A stretch of DNA of 64,000 bases from Kwoniella bestiolae CBS 10118 (taxonomy: Eukaryota; Basidiomycota; Tremellomycetes; Tremellales; Cryptococcaceae): contig NC_089241.1 in assembly GCF_000512585.2 (NCBI RefSeq), positions 4,234,001-4,298,000 of the forward strand. The letters run 5' to 3'. How positions within the stretch are numbered: position 1 is the first letter of the stretch; each line of letters opens with the position of its first letter. Position numbers and translations under genes: made by a program. This document shows positions 22,431 through 32,979 of the stretch, piece after piece. The notes beneath the pieces were generated by a model, which saw nothing but the letters and a program-made list of their open reading frames with translations, had not been told where the DNA came from and did not search any database.

Positions 22431-23867
22431 ATGAGCTCTGATCAAGACACAGTCCCGAGCTCAAGTAGCAGATGTCCCGCTATGCGTCGCCCTTGGACCC
22501 AAAAGGAGGACGCGGCTCTTATATTAGCTGTGAAGCAATACGGCTACTCTCGAGGTCCAGGATCCGCTTGGTCTGCGGTCTCAGCAGCTGTGGGAGGCCA
22601 GCGCACGAACAAGGTGAGCCTATTCGAAATTGTCACAGCTCCTCAAGAAGTTGATTGACAATGTGAGTCTTGCAGGATTGCAGGAAACGATGGTTCCACT
22701 CTCTAGATCCTAATCTTCGTAAAGGGAAATGGTCTTCAGAGGAGGATGCGAAGTTAAAGAGTTTGTATGCTCAATTAGGTCCACAATGGAAGGATATCGG
22801 TGAGCCAACCGATCAAACTGCTTCGGGCGAACACGTAGCACTGACTGTACGTCCTGGCAACTATCGCTTTCTTGCAGCTCTCAAGATCCCCGGTCGTAAA
22901 GATGATCAGGTATCCAAGAGATGGAGGGATGTTTTGAATCCGGAACTCACGCCAAAGAGACCGTGGGCAAGCATGGAAGATGCCATGCTGTTACAGCTTT
23001 ACGAAGAACATGGCTCTAAATGGACTGTCATAGCAGATCATATACCAGGCAGAAGTCCACTAGCTTGTCGCAACCGCAGTCGGAAGTATCTGAAAATATC
23101 CTCGGGTACCCGTGGTACGTCTGGGCTCATATCCACAGATATCGATAGCCTACTTGACTGATCGTAGCTCGTTTCTTCAGACCAAAGATCGCAGAATTCT
23201 GCCGTTTCTGTCGAGGAAGCTATCGAAAGTCCTCAAGTCGATACATCCGACGGCGATGGTTCATTGGATATATATCTGAAGTGGCCGTTTCCAGAGGTTA
23301 CCAACACTGCCAATCCAGACACCACTGCCTTCCAATTTGATTACAGCGTGACTCAACCCCCAACTTCTACCGAAAGCGTGTTGTCTGGTCGCACGGGTGC
23401 AGCAGAAATTCCACAAATAAACCTCCAGCAGCTGTTTGATCCCACTAGCAGCAATAATGATGGGAACGTCGATCATCTTGGTAAGCTTATAGAGGCTTCA
23501 TCGTTCTGATAGCTACCTTCGCTGACATGGCATAATCAAATATAGGATCAGAAGCAATATCGCAATGGATAGCATCACTCAATACCGACTTGACTGCAAT
23601 CGCACCAGACAGTCAGCCTGAAATTTCTCTGTCCCAAAATGATAGTAGGTGCTTGTCCACCAATTGAAATGAGGTGGCCTACTTTGCTGATGATGACTCC
23701 GGAATTGTGTAGATCAACAGGCGCAAACATCTGCGCCAACGACTATTGACCTCCAGCCTGCGGTGAAAAATGTCTGGGGGCTACTTTTAGCGCTCGATAG
23801 TGGAAAGGCATCTGTCAACGTGGATGCTGGGCTTCTGCGTCAGCTTATGTCTGACGCGAATCGATGA
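22431..23867 (+). CDS. Three-repeat Myb/SANT DNA-binding protein
   Basis: This is a nuclear DNA-binding factor. After splicing, three Myb repeats follow each other. R1 is about residues 19-60 (MRRPWTQKEDAALILAVKQYG, SAWSAVSAAVGG), R2 contains DCRKRWFHSLDP and RKGKWSSEEDAKLKSLYAQLG, and R3 contains KRPWASMEDAMLLQLYEEHG, WTVIADHIPGRSPLACRNR. The regularly spaced Trp residues of each repeat are seen. The C-terminal half is Ser/Thr/Pro/Gln-rich and ends LLRQLMSDANR. Introns are at about 22613-22674, 22801-22877, 23113-23178, 23480-23545 and 23644-23711. The order of repeats resembles the animal and fungal c-Myb/Bas1/Cdc5-like factors, but the protein is short. It may control the divergent amine oxidase, which is inference from position only. 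Confidence 0.85.
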
Positions 23868-24784
23868 TCAAGACTTCAAGCAGTAATTCTCATGCCTTAG
23901 AGCTGCTTCACCCTATACCTCTCGGCTCGCCCTACAGATTTGTGGATGACTCCCACCTCCACCAGAAATAGAGATGAGCGGAGCACAATGAAGCGCCCAT
24001 GAGAACACTCGGGGCCATCGTGCCGACCGTACCCTCTCAACCATTCGGAACGCAGCATTGAAACTGTTTCAGATCAATTGCATCTGTCTCACAATCGTTT
24101 ATGCCATCTCATCATGCGATACGGTCAGAAGTTCAGATGTATTTGTCTTCGGGATTAGGTGGAATGAAACGGTGTTCATGTTTACGTAGAGATTGATGTT
24201 CGATGCTTGACTACTGGACGAGACCCATAATCTGTTGTATTCATACAAATTCCTAGGTAATGACTTGTAGTATGTACTGCTCCCAGGTCTCAACAAGCGT
24301 TCGGGCAGGAATCGGCATAGTTACGAATGAGATAAGCAGCGAAACGTTACGGACACAGTAGTGATTCATCGTGGCGCCATGTCGTCTTGCTCTAGCGAAT
24401 GATGACTGGTGTAGGGAATTGTATCCAGTGCACTCTATATCAGTAATACAGCATGGTCACTATGCTTCTACCCTCCGTAATATCCTCTTGCTATCATGTC
24501 CAGAATGAGAGCTATAAGTGGGGCGGGCAGATAGAAACGGGCAACTCCGAGGAGATGCCGTCATAGCTCCCTCGACATCTTATCTCCTTTCTTCCTGATC
24601 TTCTCGTTTATCCATTCATATACTCATCCTGGTTCAAATATACTCTTGCTTCGTAATTCGACTCATACCTATTAGAGCAGACCTGACAGGTATAAAAAGG
24701 TCCTGACTGCTACGTAAAGCGTACATGGCACTGAATTACTCTTTCACTATCATCGCACTCTACCCACATCGTTGATTGTCAAAG
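23868..24784. other. Intergenic region
   Basis: 3' flank of the Myb gene and promoter of the secreted hydrolase. A TATAAAAAGG lies at 24691-24700, about 85 bp before the next ATG, a plausible TATA element. No gene was seen. Confidence 0.5.
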
Positions 24785-26773
24785 ATGCTCATCTCAATCT
24801 TGAGTCATCTCCTCTTTCTCACCTTCGCATCGGGATCAATCAACCCACAACAACCCTTCTCGGCTATTTCGAAGCCAAATGCATCTCTTCTGACCACAAA
24901 TCTCATCGATAAGATCGACGACCTTAGGACCAAGTGGGGAGTCAAGGGGATCACAATAGGTTTAGCAGCTTCGCCCGATTCCTCCGTCCATTCTTCAGTC
25001 CATGGTGACTGGAATCTGCAAGTTGTCACTTTTGGACAAGCAGATAGGTACGGCAATAAGGTAGACGGCGATGTAAGTGGATTCATCGTTATCGGTCTTG
25101 AACCTACCGATACTTGCTGAACCCTTCGCTGATAGACCCGCTTTGCTATCGCTTCTAACTCCAAATTGTTCAATTCCCTTTCCATCGGCCTGCTTGTCGA
25201 GAATAACACTATCATATCTAATGGAGATAAGCTAGAATGGTCAACCAAGGTGAAGGATATCTTGCCAGAATGGAAGTTGATGGATGAGTACGCTTCCGAT
25301 CATGTAGATCTGATCGATTTGGCTTGTGAGTGGACTGGTTCTTCCCCTGATCGGTTCGACACTGATCTAGTGCATCAGCCATGCGATCTGGTCTACCAAG
25401 ACATGATCAGGCTCATGGGTAGGTGCTTCACCATCTGACTCCACCGGCTCACATGATCAATGACAAAGCCTATGACACAGTGTTATCTCTCCTATGGACG
25501 TCGTATCGAACATGCTGAACCTGAGACCGTCGACCGAACTTCGTCAACACTGGCAATACAACAACGATCATTACATCACTCTAGCGCTGGTAGTCGAGAG
25601 ACTATCGAACCTCACTCTACCGGAATACGTCAAATTACATGTCTTCGATCCTATCGGTTTGAGCAGCACCACCTACAACGCCACCGAAGCGAGGGAATCG
25701 GGACATCGAAGTGACGGGTTCTTAGGTCAGGGCGTGGACTTCAACGCTTGTAAGAAAGGCTTTGAGCAAGGCTTAGATAAAATGGGTAAGGACTGTTTAG
25801 GCGAACTGGGCTGTCTGGATTGGTGGGTCGAGGGAGATGGGTTGTTCGAAGCTGGTGCTGGAGGAGTAATAATGTCGGGAAATGATATGGTGAGTTCTAT
25901 GTGACAATCTCAGATTATTGGTCCCGCTTAACCCTTATCTAGACCAGTTGGGTGAAAGAGCTTCTCCAACCATCCATTCTGCCCCGATCACTCATCGAAA
26001 CAGTCACAACAGGCTATTCGGTCATGAATGGACTCCCCACCTATCCACAAGAAGGTGTTAAAACGTACGGTCTCGGTCAATGGATGTACACCTACCGAGG
26101 AACCAGAGTTCACGGTCATACCGGCAGCGTACCGGGTCAAATGTCACGCATGGTCAGACTACCAGATCTAGGTATGGGATTCATGATAGCGATTAATGAC
26201 GATATCTTCGGGACCATGCTACATGAGATCATCGCGAACATGATCTTGGACGAGGTGTTACAGGTGGAAGATCCTTTGGATTGGGAAGACGTCATTGCTA
26301 AAAAGACTTTCGAGAGTCTACCGTCTTACCCGGATGTACCAGAAGATCCCAAACCTTTCAAAGTGAACATTGAAGGTAGGTACCACGATGCAGGATACGG
26401 AGATCTGAACGTAGCACAAGTCCAATCTCTCGGAAGTTTAATTGAAGATGCAATCACACACACACCTCTTAACGTGACCGGTCCAATCTACCTGACTGAG
26501 GTGGACAAGTTATGGATCTCACATATGGTATTCACCCACTTCGACGGCCCTTTATTCAACTGGACTGGGATATATACTGCAGACAAGTGGGATGAGAATG
26601 ATCAGAAGGACGGAAAGTTGGGCAGACCAGAAGCCAGCGGTACAGCCATTTTCACGAAGGATGGGGTGGGTATGTTTGGGGATTTGTGGGGTAAAGGAAG
26701 CACCGTATTCGGATCGGTGATTGATGAAGAGAAAGTGCAAGAGAATGCTGAAGTCTGGTACAATAGAGTATAA
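24785..26773 (+). CDS. Secreted beta-lactamase-fold serine hydrolase
   Basis: This is a member of the serine beta-lactamase / penicillin-binding-protein-like (class C fold) hydrolases, which in fungi act as esterases, peptidases or transacylases. The start MLISILSHLLFLTFASGSI is a signal peptide. The catalytic SxxK is in FAIASNSKLFNSLS, right after the first intron. The YxN triad is in WQYNNDHYITLALVVERLS. The third motif is VHGHTGSVPGQMSRM (HTG in place of KTG). A C-terminal lipocalin-like beta domain follows (VNIEGRYHDAGYGDL to MFGDLWGKG). Introns are at about 25072-25135, 25324-25368, 25420-25481 and 25889-25943. Several N-glycosylation sites agree with secretion. Residues between the SxxK and YxN depend on the two central splice sites, which are the least certain. 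Substrate unknown. Confidence 0.87.
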
Positions 26774-27487
26774 AAAACAATGGATGAGGCTTCTGTGAGT
26801 AGCTCCAGATTTGCGAGAGCCTGAGATGCGATATGTACAGATGCATGGTATAATGAGGCATATGCAGATGAACGAATGTTTCAAGCCGCTTTGGGATTGT
26901 CAAAGCTGGTTCACCAAAGTGAGCGATCCATTCCGCCGGATCTATTCTGTGGATTGGGGATGTGATGAGGCATGGTCAACCAGGCCACGGAAGGACGTGT
27001 AAGAGGTGAGTCAAGGCGAAGAGAGCCATGGAGAGGCATGGCCAGGGAGGAAACAGAGACGGCAGTGGGAGAAATAAGGGAGGAGTGAGGAGGAGAGAGT
27101 ATCACAGGATAGACGCCATGAAAAGCAGGGAAAGAAGGTGCGCAGTAGCACAAAGAGTGATATAGGAACACATAGGAACACATACATGAGTCACTTTAAG
27201 AGTAATACAGCTTTCGTCATGTTCAGTTGGCTGCCAGAGACTATCTGAGTCCGGCCTGCTTTGAAAGCCGGATGTTTCAGATAATATTGCAAGTATGCAT
27301 ACACATTCCACGACACTAATATACGAGATCACCAGCAGCCCGAACGACCCTAAAACGAGGAACAAGAATTACGATAAAATGAAAGGATTTCACTCCAATA
27401 AGCATTCCATGACTCTCCTTGGGAACCTGCCCCAATCCCCACAAACTTTGTTTCCACTCATAGGTGACCGATTCCGGAGGAAAGTTT
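26774..27487. other. Intergenic region between convergent genes
   Basis: No gene was recognised. A purine-rich stretch occurs at about 27000-27130, and an imperfect hairpin occurs at 27243-27282. Confidence 0.5.
27243..27282. repeat. Imperfect inverted repeat
   Basis: Arms ATCTGA...TCCGGC and GCCGGA...TCAGAT flank a loop of 11 bases. It lies 206 bp past the transporter stop (minus strand) and about 470 bp past the hydrolase stop, so it could be a structured 3' element. It may also be chance. Confidence 0.4.
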
Positions 27488-29649
27488 TCAAACCCTCTCG
27501 TGCTGTTCAATCTCGACTTTCTTCTCATCAGAATGGATATGGTCGAGGTCCTCAGATGTATGAGCGAACTGATCCGCTTTGGTGTACTTGAATTTTCTAG
27601 CAGGAACACGATTTTCGAACAAGAGATCGATCGCACCGAATGGTCGGTCCTTTGTCTCAGGAAGTCGGAACCAGCACCAAATCAAGCAGAGTAAATTGGT
27701 GCCGGCGTAGAACAGAGCGCATTTGGCTCCCCAGCCCCAGGCTACGAGTTCGTCTTTATTGTCAATATTATTTTCGTCATGAAGTGAATGGAGACATACC
27801 ACTGGCTTGAATCATCCTGGGTGTGACGGAATTATTGAAGATTCCCGTGAGATTGTATACAAATCGACCAATGGTAATGGTCTTGTATCTCAATCGACCG
27901 GAAGGTGTCTCGGCTACGATGGGATAACAGACTGGCCCGACGGTGGTCATATTGCAGAGTGTCGAGATGACCAAAAGGATACCAATGGCCAAATTCGCTT
28001 GTTTTGAGCCTACAAAGCCAAGTCCTCCAACTGAAAAATACTATCAGCAATGCCCAAACGACCTCTCGGTGACTTACTGGCAACGAGGCAAATAAACATG
28101 AAAGCTAAACCACCCATGTACAGAGTAGCGCGTCCCAATCTGGCCATGAGGAACCATGACAGAATACCTCCAATGATATAGCAGCAGGAGAGGGAGATGT
28201 TCAAGTTGAAAGACTGAACCTCCGAGAATCCCGCCATTTGCAAGAATGTAACAGAGTAGCCCAGGATAGCATTACCACAGAGAATCTGCGCGGCCCATAC
28301 GACGCAATTCTGACGGCAAAGGAGATTTCAGTGGCGGTTCATCGCATTTAAGACACGGAATGCGCTTACAATCTCAGTTCGACGAAGATTGACCCCTCTG
28401 AAGCACTCCAAGACACTGCTGCCTGCGGTTTCTGCTCTTTCAAGGTTTGTGACATGATTGATATAAGCGAGAGTTGCATCGATCTCTCGTTCGGTTGTTT
28501 TCGACGGATCTCGAAGTCTGGTCAAGGAGTTCCGGGCAAGTTCCTGCTTTCCTCTTCGAACGGCGTTCCATGGTGATTCAGGCGCCAAGTAGGCCGCGAT
28601 GAATAGGGGTAAAGGCCAGATCCATTGAAGACAGAATGGAAGGCGCCAGCCTAAAGGAGGAGGTCAGCGGGTGAGGGCGGTGTTTTCTAGACGGGCTTAC
28701 CCCAGTCCCCTTCCATTCCAACAACGCCTCGAACGACAGCGGACGAAATGGTGATACCTGAGGAGCGTTGATGAGTTCACGAAGCCGTATGTCTGATGAG
28801 ATTACGAATCTGACAAACCAAGCCCCCAACACATGCATACGAAAGCAGTTACGTATGGTCGCAGAACAGTCGGGACTATCTCGCTCGCATAACTAGTCGA
28901 TAGTGTCTCTGTTCTCGGAAGAGATCTTGTGGTCAGCATATTGAGGCTGGGCAATCAATGCAACACTCACGGAAGATACCCCAGCTGATCCCGCAAATGA
29001 GTTCACCAGCCGCTAAGACGGGTAGAGTGGGAGCAAAGACAGGAATGAAGATAGCAGCAGCCATCCACGCCATGAAAAACATCATAGTGTGTCGGGCACC
29101 GAAACGATCTTGGGTCCATATATTGATGACTAAGCCGGTGAGTTGACCGAGAACTGCTACATTACTCAAAATAGATTGCCATGACGCTGGAGCCAAACTC
29201 ATTTATCAGCTTAAAGAAATTAGAACAGCCTAGTGAGAGGCACATACCTGTGATGATCTTGGTACCATTGGGCTGGACTTCCCCGAATCGTTCTTTGAAC
29301 TGGGTCTGACCGTAGAAAGAATTGATCTGGGAGCATTGGACGAGTCAGCGTATCCCGTGTTAGGATCTTCAATGGATGATGCCCACAATGACCAAGTCAT
29401 AGCTATATCCCAAATGGATGATCAGCTTCATTCACTTGGGATTGTCAGATGGACGTACCCCTCCATCACTAAGGAAAAGGACAGAATCATTGACCAGAAC
29501 ACCGCTTTCTTGTATCTCGAAAGAGCCTGTCTGATCGTGAGTTGATGATCGGCAGCATCGGCCTCCTGAGCTTGCTGGATGAGCTCCAGAGTTTCGGTAT
29601 CGATATTGCTTAAGGCAGCATGAGTTGTGACGACTTGTTCTGGCTTCAT
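27488..29649 (-). CDS. MFS sugar transporter (maltose/alpha-glucoside permease type)
   Basis: This is a plasma-membrane sugar/H+ symporter with twelve predicted membrane segments. The start at 29649 gives MKPEQVVTTHAALSNIDTET, then SLVMEGYDLVIINSFYGQTQF. The family motif GQLTGLVINIWTQDRFGARHT (D-x-x-G-R/K-R type) follows TM2-TM3. GISWGIF and WRLPFCLQWIWPLPLFIAAYL come next. The sugar-porter motif PESPWNAVRRGKQELA is clear, and the C-terminal half has FWF-like CLIWCWFRLPETKDRPF, the conserved PETK after TM12. A 16-nt exon (29387-29402) encodes the YDLVI part. The gene is divergent from the Zn2Cys6 factor. The PESPW variant is typical of disaccharide permeases. With the GH127 enzyme nearby, import of arabino-oligosaccharides or arabinosides is a reasonable inference, not shown by the sequence. 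Confidence 0.92.
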
Positions 29650-29887
29650 CTTGGACGGTGATCAGCTGGTGCTGTTGAGTGAGGTTTGGGGATCCCATGG
29701 GAACTCTTATATCAAACTTATATATGATTCTCTTCTAGCTCCTTCAGCGTATCAAGCAGAAAGCAGACGACATCTTTCGAGTGTCGCCGAAGCTGGAGTA
29801 AGCATTCCTCGCAGAGGGTTATTCGATCGAACGATTTTCATCAAGGTGAAGAGTTCAGATAGCTCGGCGCTTCTCGTGTTAGGTGTA

Positions 29888-29902
29888 CGGTAATCATAGC
29901 CG
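29888..29902. promoter_or_regulatory. CGG-N9-CCG inverted pair
   Basis: Zn2Cys6 dimers bind inverted CGG triplets with family-specific spacing. This one lies 239 bp upstream of the transporter ATG and 306 bp upstream of the regulator ATG. It is a weak pattern that occurs by chance, so it is a candidate only. Confidence 0.3.
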
Positions 29903-30154
29903 GGGAGGGTAATGTTGCGCTGAATACCGTAAGGCAACAGATCACATGCTCTAAAAAGTCTCCGTTGCTGATTGCCGGCTCATGAAAGGGCCGAAGCTGT
30001 ACATTGCGGCGGTACCTGTCTCGTTATTCTGCGAGCAGGTTATGCGCAGGTTATGAGTACCGTGCAGCTTCATGTCCAGTACAAGTTGTTAAAGATCCCA
30101 GATATATACAAAGGACGAGTGATGCCTTTACAATTCAGAGAGTGAAAACTCTAT

Positions 30155-30164
30155 CGGTCCTTCT
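30155..30164 (+). promoter_or_regulatory. CGGTCCTTCT element (regulator promoter copy)
   Basis: This 10-bp word is identical to two tandem copies upstream of the GH127 gene (32790-32799 and 32811-32820). It contains a CGG triplet. Confidence 0.4.
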
Positions 30165-30207
30165 GATTTTGCTGCACAACATCGCGACGTCTTTTCTGAC
30201 GAAGACG

Positions 30208-32399
30208 ATGGAGTCTGTCCGACAAGCGCCGGAGAACTTCAAACCGATCAAGCGGGCATGTGATCAATGTCATACTCGTAAAGTCAAGGTGAGCTCGAAC
30301 TATTTCTTAGACCAGCTTTTGTCTCACCAATTGCAAATGTACAGTGTGACGGTATGGAGCCGTGTCAGACATGCAAGAAATCCGACCTTCTATGCTCGTT
30401 TTTAAATCCAGTCATGCCCAAGGGTCCTGTACCAAGGTGAATGAAGAGACATGTGTGCATCAAACCCAGCTGCTGACAAGTGCATCAGAGCCGGTAGACG
30501 ACCCAGACTACTTGGCAAGCATGTACCTCAGCGCATCTCTCGATCGTCTTCGCCGGTCCGATCATCCCGAGAAGACTCACTGCACACCTGGATGAGCGAC
30601 ACTTGGGCGAATATCGGAACAACGTTACAGTCGGCTCATACGGGGCAATTGGATTCCTCGACCTGGCAGCCAGAAGAGACACAATCTGCCTCGGCTGTCA
30701 TCGATGGGTTGTGGGATGAGATATGTGGGGCGTCGGCACTCAATGGTAACAACAAGGGTCCGAACGATAATCAGCAGACGAACACGAGTCCCGGCGTCAC
30801 TCAATCATCGGCTTTAGGGTTACTTGACGGCGTAGGTTGTACAGCTTCGGGTCCTGCACCGATGGCAATTGACGCATCGACTGGTGGGAATAATCTGTCA
30901 TTGTCCGACAACGCCGACTTGTACTCACTGCTCGCTCAAGGTGTGACACCGCCGAACAATCTTGAGATTGCTCAACCCTCGTACAACAATTTCTCAATCC
31001 TTGGATCGACACCCTCACCATTCACTGGGTTACCATGGTCTATGCCATTTTGTCCTCCTGAAGATATATCTCCGATACTCACCCTCACTCTCGAGACCTT
31101 GGTCAAGCCGCAGCTGGAGATATTCTTCGAGCGTGTATACCCAATGATACCTATATTTCCTCGGACGTATGTGATGGGAAGGCTATCGGACGTAGAATCC
31201 CATCAAAATCGAACTTTCGTAGCTTTGATACTTTCCATGGTCTCGCTCTCCCTGATACATCCTCTGAAGCCTGAGGAAGTACAGAACAGACCGACACGGG
31301 CCAAACAAAGCAAGACATTGATGGACGAAGTCATTCGCTTGCGATCCAAGTGGGATTGGGCTTCTCAAGCCAGTGTAGAAGGAGCTACGACCAGCTATAT
31401 GCTTTTTGGGACGATGTTTGAGCTTGGTCATGCTGAAGGTGCTAGGCTCAGACTTAAGGAGGCTATAGGTATCGGAGAACTGTTGAGGCTTGATGAAGTC
31501 AGGACATATACCGGTGTGGAGCCAGACGAAGCTAGGAGGCGGATGAGGCTGTATTGGGTACTGGGAATCACCGAGCGGTGAGTGCGGTTCGATATGAAAA
31601 AAAGTACCTACTAATGTCACAAGTTAGTGCATATGCTCTACAACGATTCGGAAGTATCACTTTCCACGGATCTTTACATACACCGACATTCACAACCTTG
31701 GATGCATCACAAGATCTTGCCTCACGGACGCTACTTCATCTAGCCAAGCTATTTTCATTCGTCGATTCCGATATCGTCTCATGCTGGAATGGGAAATGTG
31801 ACCCATTGACATGTACGACGCTGACCAAGGAACGGGTGCGATCTATCTTGCGAACATTGAACGGCACACCTACACATGTCTTTGGAAGCGATATAGCACT
31901 TACGGGACTTAGTGAAGTTCAACAAGCGGACTTGTTGATCACTTGGCAGTGGCTGCGAAATCGAGTTTGGCGATTAGCCGCTGGACATGGTATAGCTGGG
32001 GATGGACTTGATGAGGAGCTCGGCGTGGGGTATGTGGTGGATGTAGCTAGCACTACTGTCCTGATATGTCGAAGGTTGAGCACCAATGCTCTAGAGGCTC
32101 ATGGGTGCGGCTTCGTGAGCGTCACTTCTTGTCATGCCATGGACAAAGTCAGCTGACGAATCTTTCAGGTCGAAAAGCTGTATGACATCGCTTCAATCGT
32201 CACCGAGTTGATGCAGACATCCACAAAATTGCAGAGCAGACTCATGGACGTAGCCAAAACTGATCAATGGATGGATCTTCTCCAGACTCTGTATACCTTC
32301 GTAGCGTCTCACCGCAGTGGGACAACATTTGTACAGCCAATGGCTCAGGCGTTGTCCGTGGCTAATGGAGTAAAGCTATTATGTGCTGCCCCCCTTTGA
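30208..32399 (+). CDS. Zn(II)2Cys6 transcription factor with fungal-specific TF domain
   Basis: This is a nuclear regulator. Residues about 17-45 form the binuclear zinc cluster, read over the first intron: IKRACDQCHTRKVK, then CDGMEPCQTCKKSDLLCSF, with all six cysteines in the C-x2-C-x6-C / C-x2-C spacing. A basic Arg-rich segment (AGRRPRLLGKHVPQRISRS) follows, then a long Ser/Asn/Thr-rich linker. The fungal-specific TF domain begins near FFERVYPMIPIFPRTYVMGRL and carries the EARRRMRLYWVLGITERAYAL block, as in XlnR/AraR-like sugar regulators. Introns are at about 30289-30345, 30442-30479, 31578-31626 and 32113-32168. It lies between the divergent transporter and the GH127 gene, so it is the best candidate regulator of both. 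Confidence 0.9.
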
Positions 32400-32979
32400 T
32401 AGACAGATAAGTATTGATTCAGCATCATAGCTGTTTAAGTTCTTTTTGTATTGATGACTTGGTGTAGTGGGCACATCGGAGTGCTGAAAGCGATGGGTCC
32501 AAGTAACAAGTCAGAACATTTTCCCCGTTAGTGCGTTTGAGTCGTCGAGACGTTCAGTGCCTTTTTTGTCTACTGTATGCATGACGCATGACAGTACAAA
32601 CACTCGTGCATTGGCTGCCTGACACAGTCTCTGTTTGGGAGGGCACCCAAGATCTGGCCAGTTGCACCAATCACACCCGGAACGACTGTCTCCTTGTCCC
32701 ATCTGGCGCGTCCATTCGATCGCCGAGTCTCACGTCACGGTTACGACATCAAGCGCGAGCATGTGATAAGAAAGTGACACCGGATATCTCGGTCCTTCTC
32801 TATACACCCTCGGTCCTTCTTGACATACGCGCACCTCTCCATTTGATCCATCATGCCCATGTCGATGAGGTCGCTGGACAAGGATGCCAATTTCACTTAA
32901 GTATGCGGGGACTTAGCTGTACTTTCGACCTACTCCACAAGTCCACCTTCATCACATATCACGAGCCCCAACAGCAAGG
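32400..32979. promoter_or_regulatory. Upstream region of the GH127 gene
   Basis: A 580-bp region between the regulator stop and the GH127 ATG. It holds a 12-bp direct repeat CTCGGTCCTTCT at 32788-32799 and 32809-32820. No gene is seen. Confidence 0.5.
32788..32820 (+). promoter_or_regulatory. Tandem CTCGGTCCTTCT direct repeat
   Basis: Two identical 12-bp copies start 21 bp apart, two turns of the helix, about 160-190 bp before the ATG. The shared 10-bp core also occurs before the Zn2Cys6 gene. Confidence 0.5.

Larger units (their letters stand above)
29650..30207. promoter_or_regulatory. Divergent promoter, sugar transporter / Zn2Cys6 regulator
   Basis: A 558-bp region separates the two start codons. 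It holds an inverted CGG pair (CGG-N9-CCG, 29888-29902), of the type bound by Zn2Cys6 dimers, and CGGTCCTTCT at 30155-30164, 44 bp before the regulator ATG. No gene inside. Confidence 0.5.
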
